From NCBI RefSeq assembly GCF_900096975.1, contig NZ_FMYQ01000023.1, positions 60,046 through 124,045 on the forward strand: DNA of 64,000 nucleotides, in the 5' to 3' direction. Of this stretch, positions 27,582 to 35,473 are shown piece after piece; the stretch's first letter is position 1, and every line of letters starts with the position of its first letter. The notes below the pieces were generated by a model, which worked only from the letters and a program-made list of their open reading frames with translations, was not told where the DNA came from and did no database searches. Source of the DNA: Paraburkholderia lycopersici (GTDB taxonomy: Bacteria > Pseudomonadota > Gammaproteobacteria > Burkholderiales > Burkholderiaceae). Position numbers and translations under genes: made by a program.

Positions 27582-27794
27582 ATGACGACCATCCGCGTAA
27601 AAGAAAACGAACCCTTTGAAGTTGCCATGCGCCGCTTCAAGCGCACGATCGAGAAGAACGGTCTGCTGACCGAGCTTCGCGCGCGCGAGTTTTACGAGAA
27701 GCCCACGGCTGAACGCAAGCGCAAGAAGGCGGCGGCGGTGAAGCGCCACTTCAAGCGCCTGCGCAGCCAGATGCTGCCGAAGAAGCTGTACTGA
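27582..27794 (+). CDS. rpsU: 30S ribosomal protein S21
   Basis: A 70-residue basic protein, full length for bS21: starts MTTIRVKENEPFEVAMRRFK, then ELRAREFYEKPTAERKRKK, and a basic C-terminal tail. S21 helps the 30S subunit recognise Shine-Dalgarno leaders and is the first gene of the macromolecular synthesis operon, which couples translation (rpsU), primer synthesis (dnaG) and transcription (rpoD). Here yqeY is inserted between rpsU and dnaG, a common arrangement in Betaproteobacteria. A strong hairpin after rpsU should make it the most abundant product. Confidence 0.96.
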   Translation: MTTIRVKENEPFEVAMRRFKRTIEKNGLLTELRAREFYEKPTAERKRKKAAAVKRHFKRLRSQMLPKKLY

Positions 27795-27937
27795 TTCCGG
27801 CGTCGCCGCGGCGCGTGTCCGAGCCGTTGTGGCATGGGCCTCGCGCGGATCGGCGGCGACGTGGGCAGCCGGCTCTTGTCGCATCGCGGCCGCCGCTGCC
27901 CTCTGGTGTGGTCGCAACCATGTCGAATTTGCGCCAA

Positions 27938-27968
27938 CCCGCCTGGAAGCGTTTCCAGGCGGGTTTTT
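27938..27968 (+). terminator. Hairpin terminator/attenuator after rpsU
   Basis: CCCGCCTGGAA-GCGT-TTCCAGGCGGG is a perfect 11-bp stem followed by five T. It separates rpsU from yqeY-dnaG-rpoD and probably lets only a fraction of transcripts read through, as in the classical operon. Confidence 0.9.
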
Positions 27969-28003
27969 GCATTCCTGCAACCTCAACGCATTTCAGGTGA
28001 GTG

Positions 28004-28450
28004 ATGAGTCTCAAAGACCAGATCAACGACGACATGAAAGCCGCGATGCGCGCGCGCGAAAGCGAGCGCCTCGCCACGATTCGTCTGCTGCTCGCCGCAA
28101 TCAAGCAACGTGAAGTCGACGATCGCGTGACGCTTGACGACGCCGGCATCACGGCGGTCATCGACAAGATGATCAAGCAGCGCAAGGACTCGATCAGCCA
28201 GTTCGAGGCTGCGGGCCGCACCGACCTCGTCGAAAAGGAAGCCGCCGAACTGACCGTTCTGACCGCCTACATGCCCGCGCAGCTCTCGGATGCCGAGATC
28301 GCCGCCGAAGTGCAGGCCGCGGTCGCCCAGGTGGGCGCAGCCGGCCCGCAGGACATGGGCAAGGTGATGGGCGTGCTCAAGCCGAAGCTCGCCGGGCGCG
28401 CTGACATGACGGCCGTCTCCGGGCTCGTCAAGGCCGCGCTCTCGAAGTAA
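28004..28450 (+). CDS. GatB/YqeY domain-containing protein
   Basis: A 148-residue helical protein with the YqeY signature: MSLKDQINDDMKAAMRARES, RLATIRLLLAAIKQREVD, and GKVMGVLKPKLAGRADM. The C-terminal half resembles the tail domain of the GatB amidotransferase subunit, which contacts tRNA. Its function is not established; position between rpsU and dnaG is conserved in many bacteria and suggests a role in RNA or translation biology. Start at ATG 28004, with an alternative GTG directly before it at 28001. Confidence 0.85.
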   Translation: MSLKDQINDDMKAAMRARESERLATIRLLLAAIKQREVDDRVTLDDAGITAVIDKMIKQRKDSISQFEAAGRTDLVEKEAAELTVLTAYMPAQLSDAEIAAEVQAAVAQVGAAGPQDMGKVMGVLKPKLAGRADMTAVSGLVKAALSK

Positions 28451-28551
28451 GCGCATCCGGCTCGCGCGCGGCGCAAGCCCGGCTTCCGGGCAGCGCCGCG
28501 AGGCCCGGTCAGGGCCGCGCGAGCCCTGGTTGCCCGAGCGCGTTCGCCTCG

Positions 28552-30429
28552 ATGATTCCGCATTCGTTCCTGCAAGACCTGCTGAACCGCGTCGATATCG
28601 TCGACGTGGTGGGTCGCTACGTGCAGCTCAAGAAGGGCGGCGCGAACTTCATGGGCCTGTGTCCGTTCCACAACGAGAAAAGCCCTTCCTTCACCGTTAG
28701 TCCAACGAAGCAGTTCTATCACTGCTTCGGCTGTGGCGCGCACGGCACCGCCATCGGCTTCCTCATGGAACACGCGGGCCTGACGTTTCCCGAGGCCGTC
28801 AACGAACTCGCCCAGTCGGTCGGGCTGAGCGTGCCGCAGGAGCCGTCGCCCGTGCGCGGCGGTGGCGGCGCCAGCGCTGCTGGCGGCTACGCCGCGGCTC
28901 CGCCCAAGGCCGTCACCACGGCGCTTTCCGACATCATGCAGACTGCCTGCGACTACTACCGCAAGCAGTTGCGCAGCGCGACCAACGCCATCCAGTACCT
29001 CAAAAAGCGCGGGCTCACGGGCGAGATTGCCGCACGCTTCGGCCTCGGTTATGCGCCTGATGGATGGCAGAACCTCGAAACCGCGTTTGAGAACTATCGC
29101 GACGACGCGCTGGTCGAGGCCGGTCTCGTCATCGTCAGCGAAAAACAGGACGCGCAAGGCCAGGCGCGCCGCTACGACCGCTTCCGCGACCGGGTGATGT
29201 TCCCGATCCGCAACGTGAAGGGGCAGGTGATCGGTTTTGGCGGCCGCGTGCTCGATGGCGGCGAACCCAAGTATTTGAATTCCCCGGAAACACCACTATT
29301 TAACAAGGGCAGCGAACTGTACGGGTTGTTCGAGGCGCGCCTCGCGATCCGGGAGCAGCGCTATGTTCTGGTGGTCGAGGGGTATATGGACGTCGTCGCG
29401 CTCGCGCAACTGGGTTTCCCGAACGCCGTGGCGACGCTCGGTACCGCGTGCACGCCGATCCACGTGCAGAAGCTCATGCGTCAGACCGACACCGTGATCT
29501 TCAGCTTCGACGGCGACTCGGCGGGCCGTCGCGCCGCGCGGCGCGCGCTCGATGCGTGCCTGCCGCACGCGGCCGACAACCGCACGATCCGTTTCCTGTT
29601 CCTGCCCCAGGAGCACGACCCGGACAGCTATGTGCGCGAGTTCGGCGCCGAGGCGTTCTCGGAGCAGGTGGAGCGGGCGATGCCGCTGTCACAGTTCATG
29701 CTCAACGAGGTGCTGTCCGACAAGGAGCTCGACCAGCCCGAAGGGCGCGCCCGGGCACTCTTCGACGCGAAGCCGCTCCTGCAGGCGTTGCCCGCGAACG
29801 CGCTGCGCGCGCAGATCATGCACATGTTCGCGGACCGCCTCGACGTGCCGTTCGAGGAAGTGGCCGCGCTTTGCGAGGTCGACGCGCGCATTGCCCAGGC
29901 GGCGCGCCGGGCACCCGCGCGCAAGGACCGGCATCTCGTGACCGGTATCGAGCGCAAGGCGTTGCGCAACCTCGTAATGCACCCGCGCATCGTGGCGCAA
30001 CTGGACGAAGAGGCCGAAAAGGCGTTGATCGGATTGACGCGCCACGGCGAGCTTTTCGAGGAAGTGGCGACTCACGCGCGGGCGCTGGGCGATTCGGCGG
30101 AATTTCAGCTGCTTTCGGATCTGCTGAGAAATGGGGCCAATGCTCCAACCTTCGAGGAGATTTTTCGCGAAATTCTGGACTATGATGAAAACGTTCGGGA
30201 TTTGCTGATGAAAAATCCGGAAGATGGCGCCGTGGTGGAGGAGCGTCGCGAGCAGGAGCGGCTCGTGAGCGAGGAGCTGACGGCGGCGATCCTGAAGATG
30301 CGGTACGACGCCTGTTGCGAGCGCCTGGAAACGCTTTCGCGGCAGTCGCGGCATACGCCCGAGGAACTTGCCGAGTTGATGTCACTGAATCAGACACGGG
30401 CTGACATGAAACGTCAGCTCGGTTTGTAG
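28552..30429 (+). CDS. dnaG: DNA primase
   Basis: A 625-residue bacterial primase that makes RNA primers at the replication fork. The CHC2 zinc-binding domain uses C37, H40, C58 and C61 (LCPFHNEKS and HCFGCGAHG). The TOPRIM catalytic core has VVEGYMDVVAL and SFDGDSAGRRA, and the region YLNSPETPLFNKGSELYGL is typical. The C-terminal part from about residue 450 binds the DnaB helicase and is less conserved. A glycine/alanine-rich insertion follows the zinc domain near residues 104-120. It precedes rpoD by 134 bp. Confidence 0.95.
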   Translation: MIPHSFLQDLLNRVDIVDVVGRYVQLKKGGANFMGLCPFHNEKSPSFTVSPTKQFYHCFGCGAHGTAIGFLMEHAGLTFPEAVNELAQSVGLSVPQEPSPVRGGGGASAAGGYAAAPPKAVTTALSDIMQTACDYYRKQLRSATNAIQYLKKRGLTGEIAARFGLGYAPDGWQNLETAFENYRDDALVEAGLVIVSEKQDAQGQARRYDRFRDRVMFPIRNVKGQVIGFGGRVLDGGEPKYLNSPETPLFNKGSELYGLFEARLAIREQRYVLVVEGYMDVVALAQLGFPNAVATLGTACTPIHVQKLMRQTDTVIFSFDGDSAGRRAARRALDACLPHAADNRTIRFLFLPQEHDPDSYVREFGAEAFSEQVERAMPLSQFMLNEVLSDKELDQPEGRARALFDAKPLLQALPANALRAQIMHMFADRLDVPFEEVAALCEVDARIAQAARRAPARKDRHLVTGIERKALRNLVMHPRIVAQLDEEAEKALIGLTRHGELFEEVATHARALGDSAEFQLLSDLLRNGANAPTFEEIFREILDYDENVRDLLMKNPEDGAVVEERREQERLVSEELTAAILKMRYDACCERLETLSRQSRHTPEELAELMSLNQTRADMKRQLGL

Positions 30430-30563
30430 GGGAAGGACCGCACGGAGGGATTATTACTCTGCGTGCTAAAATAACAGGTTTTCAGCGGTTTGTTTTTGTT
30501 TTTCCGGGCGGATTTAGCGGGTTGGGGTAACCCGCGAATGTCCAGTTCTTCAGCAAGGGCGGA

Positions 30564-32981
30564 ATGGCAATGGCAAAGACTACAGGCGGAAAAAAGGCGA
30601 CAGGCAAGGGCTCGACGGAGCCGACCAGCAAGGTCACACAGGCCGGAGTTGCCAGTTCTTCCGCCCGTTCGTCGGGTACTACTGGGTCCACCAACCGTTC
30701 TGAACCGGCTACCCGGAAGAAGTCGATGGCTGCTTCGGCTGCGCGAGCGGCGCCTGTACGTGCGGCGAAAGCCGCGACCCAACCGGCAACGAAGCGGTCC
30801 GGTTCGAGAAGTGCAAGGGAAGTGCCTGCCGTCGCGGACGATGCGGCAGAGCGCGAGGCTCAAGTATCCACGGTTCAAGAGGCTGTTGTCCAGCAGCCGC
30901 GAGTCGAGACTATAGCCGGTACGGCGAACTCCATGACGAAAAAGCTGAATGAAGTACCCGTCGATGACGACGCAAGCCAGAGCGAAGACAGCACGCCCGT
31001 GGCGGGCAAGGTCGAAAAGACCTCCCGTGCGCGCGACCGGCGAGCGAAGGAAAAGGCGCTGCTGAAGGACGCGTTCGCGTCGTCGCAGCCCGGCACCGTC
31101 GAGGAGCTCGAGGAACGCCGCACGAAGCTGCGTGCGCTTATCAAGCTCGGCAAGGAGCGCGGCTTCCTCACGTATGCGGAAATCAACGATCACCTCCCGG
31201 ACAATTTCACCGAGACCGAGGCGGTCGAAGGCATCATCAGCACGTTCAACGACATGGGCGTGGCCGTCTACGAACAGGCGCCCGACGCCGAGACGCTGCT
31301 GCTCAACGACAACGCACCCAACGCTTCTTCGGACGACGAAGTAGAAGAAGAAGCGGAAGTCGCGCTCTCGACCGTCGACTCCGAATTCGGCCGCACGACC
31401 GACCCGGTGCGTATGTACATGCGCGAAATGGGCACGGTCGAACTCCTCACGCGCGAAGGCGAAATCGAGATCGCCAAGCGCATTGAAGACGGCCTCAAGC
31501 ACATGGTCATGGCGATCTCCGCTTGCCCGACCACGATCGCCGACATTCTTGCCATGGCCGAGCGCGTCGCGAACGACGAGATTCGCGTGGACGAACTCGT
31601 CGACGGCCTGATCGATCCGAACGCCGAAGACACCGACGGCTTCAACGCCAAGGAAGCGGAAGAGATCGAGAACGAGGACGAAGAGGAAGAAGAGGAAGAG
31701 GAAGAAGAAGAGGAGGAGGAAGAGGACGACGGCGCGGCGCAGGCGACGGCCAACGCGGCGCAGCTCGAAGCCCTCAAGCGTGCCTCGCTCGAGAAGTTCG
31801 CGCTCATCAGCGAATGGTTCGACAAGATGCGCCGTGCGTTCGAGAAGGAAGGCTACAAGTCGAAGTCTTACCTCAAGGCGCAGGAAACCATTCAGAACGA
31901 GCTGATGTCGATCCGCTTCACGGCGCGCACCGTCGAGCGCCTGTGCGACACGCTGCGTGCCCAGGTGGATGAAGTGCGCCAGGTCGAACGCCAGATTCTG
32001 CATACGGTCGTGGACAAGTGCGGCATGCCGCGCTCGGAGTTCATCGCGCGTTTCCCGGGCAACGAAACCGACCTCGACTGGACGGACAAGATCGTCGCCG
32101 AAAGCCACCCGTACAGCGGCATCCTCTCGCGCAACATCCCCGCGATCCGCGAACAGCAGCAACGGCTGCTCGACCTGCAGGCGCGCGTGGTGCTGCCGCT
32201 CAAGGACCTGAAGGAAACCAACCGCCAGATGGCCGCCGGCGAACTGAAGGCACGCCAGGCGAAACGCGAGATGACCGAGGCGAACCTGCGTCTCGTGATC
32301 TCGATCGCGAAGAAGTACACGAACCGCGGCCTGCAGTTCCTCGACCTGATCCAGGAAGGCAACATCGGCCTGATGAAGGCGGTGGACAAGTTCGAATATC
32401 GGCGCGGCTACAAGTTCTCGACCTATGCGACGTGGTGGATTCGTCAGGCCATCACGCGCTCGATTGCAGACCAGGCGCGCACGATCCGCATTCCGGTTCA
32501 CATGATCGAGACGATCAACAAGATGAACCGCATCTCGCGGCAGATCCTGCAGGAAACCGGTCTCGAGCCGGACCCGGCCACGCTCGCCGAGAAGATGGAG
32601 ATGCCCGAGGACAAGATCCGCAAGATCATGAAGATCGCGAAGGAGCCGATCTCCATGGAAACGCCGATCGGCGATGACGACGATTCGCACCTGGGCGACT
32701 TCATCGAGGACAACAACACGGTTGCGCCCGCCGATGCCGCGCTGCATGCGTCGATGCGCGACGTCGTGAAGGACGTGCTCGATTCGCTCACGCCGCGCGA
32801 GGCGAAGGTGCTGCGCATGCGCTTTGGCATCGAGATGAGCACCGATCACACGCTCGAAGAAGTGGGCAAGCAGTTCGACGTGACACGCGAGCGGATTCGC
32901 CAGATCGAAGCGAAGGCGCTGCGCAAGCTGCGCCATCCGAGCCGTTCGGACAAGCTCAAGTCCTTCCTTGAAGGAAATTGA
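30564..32981 (+). CDS. rpoD: RNA polymerase primary sigma factor (sigma-70)
   Basis: An 805-residue sigma factor, about 190 residues longer than E. coli RpoD. The first 130 residues are Lys/Ser/Thr/Ala-rich. Region 1.1 starts near ERRTKLRALIKLGKERGFLT; region 1.2 is DPVRMYMREMGTVELLTREG. The non-conserved region holds a remarkable acidic run from about residue 369, almost purely Glu over 20 residues. Region 2 has the -10-recognition helix AKREMTEANLRLVISIAKKY and YATWWIRQAITRSI; region 4 ends with the -35-reading helix VTRERIRQIEAKALRKLR. Last gene of the rpsU operon, with its own terminator. Confidence 0.96.
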   Translation: MAMAKTTGGKKATGKGSTEPTSKVTQAGVASSSARSSGTTGSTNRSEPATRKKSMAASAARAAPVRAAKAATQPATKRSGSRSAREVPAVADDAAEREAQVSTVQEAVVQQPRVETIAGTANSMTKKLNEVPVDDDASQSEDSTPVAGKVEKTSRARDRRAKEKALLKDAFASSQPGTVEELEERRTKLRALIKLGKERGFLTYAEINDHLPDNFTETEAVEGIISTFNDMGVAVYEQAPDAETLLLNDNAPNASSDDEVEEEAEVALSTVDSEFGRTTDPVRMYMREMGTVELLTREGEIEIAKRIEDGLKHMVMAISACPTTIADILAMAERVANDEIRVDELVDGLIDPNAEDTDGFNAKEAEEIENEDEEEEEEEEEEEEEEEDDGAAQATANAAQLEALKRASLEKFALISEWFDKMRRAFEKEGYKSKSYLKAQETIQNELMSIRFTARTVERLCDTLRAQVDEVRQVERQILHTVVDKCGMPRSEFIARFPGNETDLDWTDKIVAESHPYSGILSRNIPAIREQQQRLLDLQARVVLPLKDLKETNRQMAAGELKARQAKREMTEANLRLVISIAKKYTNRGLQFLDLIQEGNIGLMKAVDKFEYRRGYKFSTYATWWIRQAITRSIADQARTIRIPVHMIETINKMNRISRQILQETGLEPDPATLAEKMEMPEDKIRKIMKIAKEPISMETPIGDDDDSHLGDFIEDNNTVAPADAALHASMRDVVKDVLDSLTPREAKVLRMRFGIEMSTDHTLEEVGKQFDVTRERIRQIEAKALRKLRHPSRSDKLKSFLEGN

Positions 32982-33065
32982 GACTGGTTAGTTTTTAATG
33001 CACGGAAGTCGCGTGCAAGATGGCCAGGCCGGCCTGCTTTCGTGTAGTATGTCGGCCTGTCATCG

Positions 33066-33099
33066 AAAAGCCCGGCCTTTGGGTGGACCGGGCTTTTTT
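33066..33099 (+). terminator. Intrinsic terminator of rpoD
   Basis: AAAAGCCCGG pairs with CCGGGCTTTT across a 12-base loop that itself contains CC/GG, followed by six T. It lies 85 bp after the rpoD stop. Confidence 0.85.
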
Positions 33100-33145
33100 G
33101 TTGATCTGTTCGTTGTTTCGTTGTCGCTACGCTTCGTAGCTTCGT

Positions 33146-33233
33146 GGGCCGGACGCCGTGTTGGTTGCAGGCAGCGGACTCATAATCCGCCTCCGAAAGG
33201 ACATCGTGGGTTCGAATCCCACCCGGCCCACCA
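33146..33233 (+). tRNA. tRNA gene with CAU anticodon and long variable arm
   Basis: An 88-base cloverleaf including encoded CCA. The acceptor GGGCCGG pairs perfectly with CCGGCCC, then A73-CCA. The anticodon arm is GCGGA-CTCATAA-TCCGC, anticodon CAU. The T arm is GTGGG-TTCGAAT-CCCAC. The D arm has a 3-bp stem (GCC/GGC) and the G18-G19 pair. Unexpectedly the variable region has 15 bases (33191-33205) able to form TCC-GAAA-GGA, so this is a class II tRNA like Leu, Ser or bacterial Tyr. Position 8 is A and position 14 is T, reversing the near-universal U8-A14. In enterobacteria the tRNA after rpoD is ileX (AUA decoder, lysidine-modified CAU), so this may be its counterpart, but charging is uncertain. 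Confidence 0.8.
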
Positions 33234-33269
33234 TTCGTTATTCCATCAAGTTCCTGGACGTTTGTGCCG

Positions 33270-33335
33270 TTAAGCATAAAGTGGCCACTTGGACAGGTTA
33301 TGCTTTATTGTCCGATGGGCCACGTTATGCTTTAT
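33270..33335. repeat. Cluster of recombinase-site-like repeats
   Basis: GTTATGCTTTAT occurs at 33297-33308 and again at 33324-33335, each preceded by GGCCAC (33283 and 33318). A third, inverted and imperfect copy is TTAAGCATAAAG at 33270-33281. Copy two is also flanked by GGACA and TGTCC. Such spaced direct and inverted half-sites resemble the ends of integrase-carrying elements, but no integrase gene remains here. The block begins 37 bp after the tRNA. Confidence 0.5.
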
Positions 33336-34144
33336 CGGCATGCGGTGATAGGGTAGAAAGCTTTGTCTGTGTCGTGCGGATGCGGACGAGACATTGAAAA
33401 AGCCGGCTTCTGCTCGTTGTAGTCCTGACGCCATGCCGCGATGACAGCCCGAGCGTGCGCGAGCGTCGTGAACCAGTGCTCGTTAAGGCATTCGTCGCGG
33501 AACTTGCCGTTGAACGATTCGATGTACGCATTCTGCGTTGGCTTGCCCGCCTGAATCAATTTCAGAGTGACGCCGTTCGCATACGCCCACTGGTCAAGCG
33601 CGCGGCTCGTAAATTCGGGTCCCTGGTCTGTTCGCACCGCCTTGGGATAGCCACGGAAGCGAGCTGCACGCTCCAATGCCCGAGCGACATACAAACCTGA
33701 GATACCATGGTCGACGACGATGTCGACAGCGTCCTTCGTGAAATCGTCGACCACGGTCAGGCACTTCACGCGCCGGCCGTTGGAAAGCGCATCCATCACG
33801 AAATCGATTGACCACACCTCGTTGGGTGCGCCCGGCAATGCCAGTTGCTCGCGCTCAATCATTACGCCGTGGCGCTTGCGACGGCGACGGACAGCCAGCC
33901 CTGCCTCACGGTACAGGCGATAGATGCGCTTGTGATTGGCGTGCGTGCCTTCGCGTTCCACCAGGGCGTGCAGTCGGCGGTAGCCGAATCGACGACGTTC
34001 GTGCGCCAACTCCACCAGACGCGCTGCTAGCACCTCATTCTCGTGGTCCGGCTTCGCGTCGTAATGCAGCACGCTGCGAGAAAGCCCGACAAGCCGGCAG
34101 GCGCGGCGCTCGGAGAGGTTGACCTTCTCCCGAATCGCCGACAC
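33332..34144 (-). pseudogene. IS3-family transposase orfB, C-terminus replaced
   Basis: A 270-residue reading frame with the rve integrase core. The DDE residues are in WSIDFVMD, VRTDQGPEF and NAYIESFNGKFRDECLNEHW; the N-terminal HTH_21 part is REKVNLSERRACRLVGLSRS. Normal relatives continue after WRQDYNE with R/KPHSxLGxxxPxxF; here the protein goes into unrelated residues (PAFSMSRPHPHDTDKA...) because the element is broken at about 33400. In intact elements OrfAB is made by a -1 frameshift from orfA. Confidence 0.8.
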
Positions 34145-34494
34145 TGCTTCGCGTTTGGCTTGCGGGCTCAGGGCTTTCCCTTGACGACGACCTTCAACGC
34201 TTCCATATCGAGCATTGCTTCGGCCAGCAGTTTCTTCAGCCGGGCATTCTCCACCTCGAGGTCCTCGAGCCGGCGGGCTTCCGAGACTTCCATGCCGCCG
34301 AACTTCGCGCGCCAGGTGTAGAACGACGCGTCACTGAACCCGTGCTTCCTGTTCCTTGACCGGCATACCGGCCTCGGCTTCCTTCAGAAACCCGGTGATT
34401 TGCTGTTCCGTAAAGCGCTTCTTCATGTTCGTCTTCTTCTCCGAAAACGAACTTTACTAGACTCCGGTTGGCCCTGTTTGCAGGGGGCAGGTCA
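33398..34494 (-). mobile_element. Damaged IS3-family element (IS407-like)
   Basis: An element with orfA and orfB of the IS3 family, read leftwards. The right end is probably at 34494, where the minus strand starts TGACCTGCCCCCTGCAAAC, as expected for an IS terminus. The left end is missing: orfB homology stops near 33400 after DYNEQKP and no matching inverted repeat is found. orfA also has a small deletion, so the copy cannot transpose by itself. No target duplication can be recovered. Confidence 0.75.
34168..34426 (-). pseudogene. IS3-family transposase orfA, frameshifted
   Basis: Reads MKKRFTEQQITGFLKEAEAG then MPVKE, after which a small deletion removes about eight bases around the expected LCRK and shifts the frame; it resumes as GFSDASFYTWRAKFGGME, then EVENARLKKLLAEAMLDMEA and VVVKGKP. 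The start-to-stop span is 259 bases, not a multiple of three, confirming the frameshift. The family product binds the IS ends through a helix-turn-helix and a leucine zipper. Confidence 0.75.
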
Positions 34495-35149
34495 ACATCG
34501 AGTTCACGGTGCAGGAGGGCCAGCTCTACCTGCTGCAGACGCGCAGCGGAAAGCGGTCGACGCGTGCGGCGGTGCGCATCGCGCTCGACATGCTCGACGA
34601 AGGGCTCATCAGCGCGGAAGTCGCGCGCGAGCGCACGGCTTCGATCGACGTGGCGAGCCTCGTGACGGTTCGCCTCGTCGATGGCGCAGGACAGGCCGCG
34701 CGGTGCCGCTGGCGCATGCGGCGAGCGGCAACATCGGCGTGGCGACGGGCGCGATCGTGCTCGATCCGGCGCGCGCGCTCGAACGCAGCAGGCAGGAGCC
34801 GATCCTGCTGTTGAGGCGCGATGCCGACACCGCGGACATCGCGGCATTGCAGGCGTCGGCCGGTCTGCTCACGTGCAACGGCACGCGTACCGCGCATGCG
34901 GCGGTCGTCGCGCGGCAGATGGGCAAGGTGTGTCTCGTCGGCTGCACCGACCTCGTCATCGACGAGGTTGCGGACACGGTGAAGATCGGCGAAGCCACGC
35001 TGCGCGAAGGCGACCGGATCACGCTCGACGGCGACACGGGCACCGTGTTCGCGGGGGAGAGGCAGACGCTCACCGAGCCGTTGGCCGACCTGCAGCAGCG
35101 GCTGCTGCGTCTGCGGAGCCGCGATCCGGATCGCAGCGCGCGCGCATGA
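34495..35149 (+). pseudogene. Pyruvate phosphate dikinase / PEP-utilising enzyme remnant
   Basis: The 5' end is cut exactly at the IS terminus: reading begins at IEFTVQEGQLYLLQTRSGKR, the linker of PPDK between the nucleotide and phosphohistidine domains. A frameshift near 34700 switches frame to SGNIGVATGAIVLDPARA and continues to GTRTAHAAVVARQMGKVCLVG, which holds the phospho-accepting histidine, then TLREGDRITLDGDTGTVFAG. The C-terminal PEP-binding barrel is missing; a stop follows RDPDRSARA. No N-terminal half lies across the IS, so the insertion was accompanied by a deletion. Confidence 0.8.
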
Positions 35150-35473
35150 CCGCAACGGCGCGCCGCGACCGCGGTCGCGCCATTTTGCGTGTTCTTTCAC
35201 GGGGCGGTTTTACGCCGTGCGTGAAAATCATTTATTTTGGCGTTTTCCGTCGGTCGATATTTCAATGTGATAATGGCCGCACAGGATTTTCAATCCTGAC
35301 GTGGTGTCGGCTATTGAAGCTGCATAAAACCGTGCAGCGGCTTCATCGCAAGCTCCAATCCGTTCTCGAACAGAGGTCGCAGCTCGCCGCGCGCGGCCGT
35401 CTTCATGGAGAATCCGGCGGCGGCGCTTTTCGGTTCACGATTTTGTTGCGAACGGCGCGGAAAAGACAGTGAG
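35150..35473. other. Gene-free stretch upstream of cynF
   Basis: About 320 bp between the dikinase remnant and cynF. It contains one small hairpin, CAGGATT-TTC-AATCCTG at 35282-35298, and an A/T-rich segment around 35220-35275 that could hold the cynF promoter. I see no gene and no copy of the palindrome found at the sigma-54 promoters. Confidence 0.45.

Noticed and set aside
30414..32936. 840-residue open frame opposite rpoD, and similar long frames opposite polA, dxs and amn
   Set aside because: They are antisense shadows caused by high GC and biased codon use; their translations are Arg/His-rich with no family motifs, and the sense genes are unambiguous.
33146..33233. Calling the tRNA selenocysteine tRNA or a UAG-reading allo-tRNA because of its long arm
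   Set aside because: Anticodon is CAU, not UCA or CUA, and the acceptor/T-stem lengths are the normal 7/5 rather than 8/5, 8/4 or 9/3.
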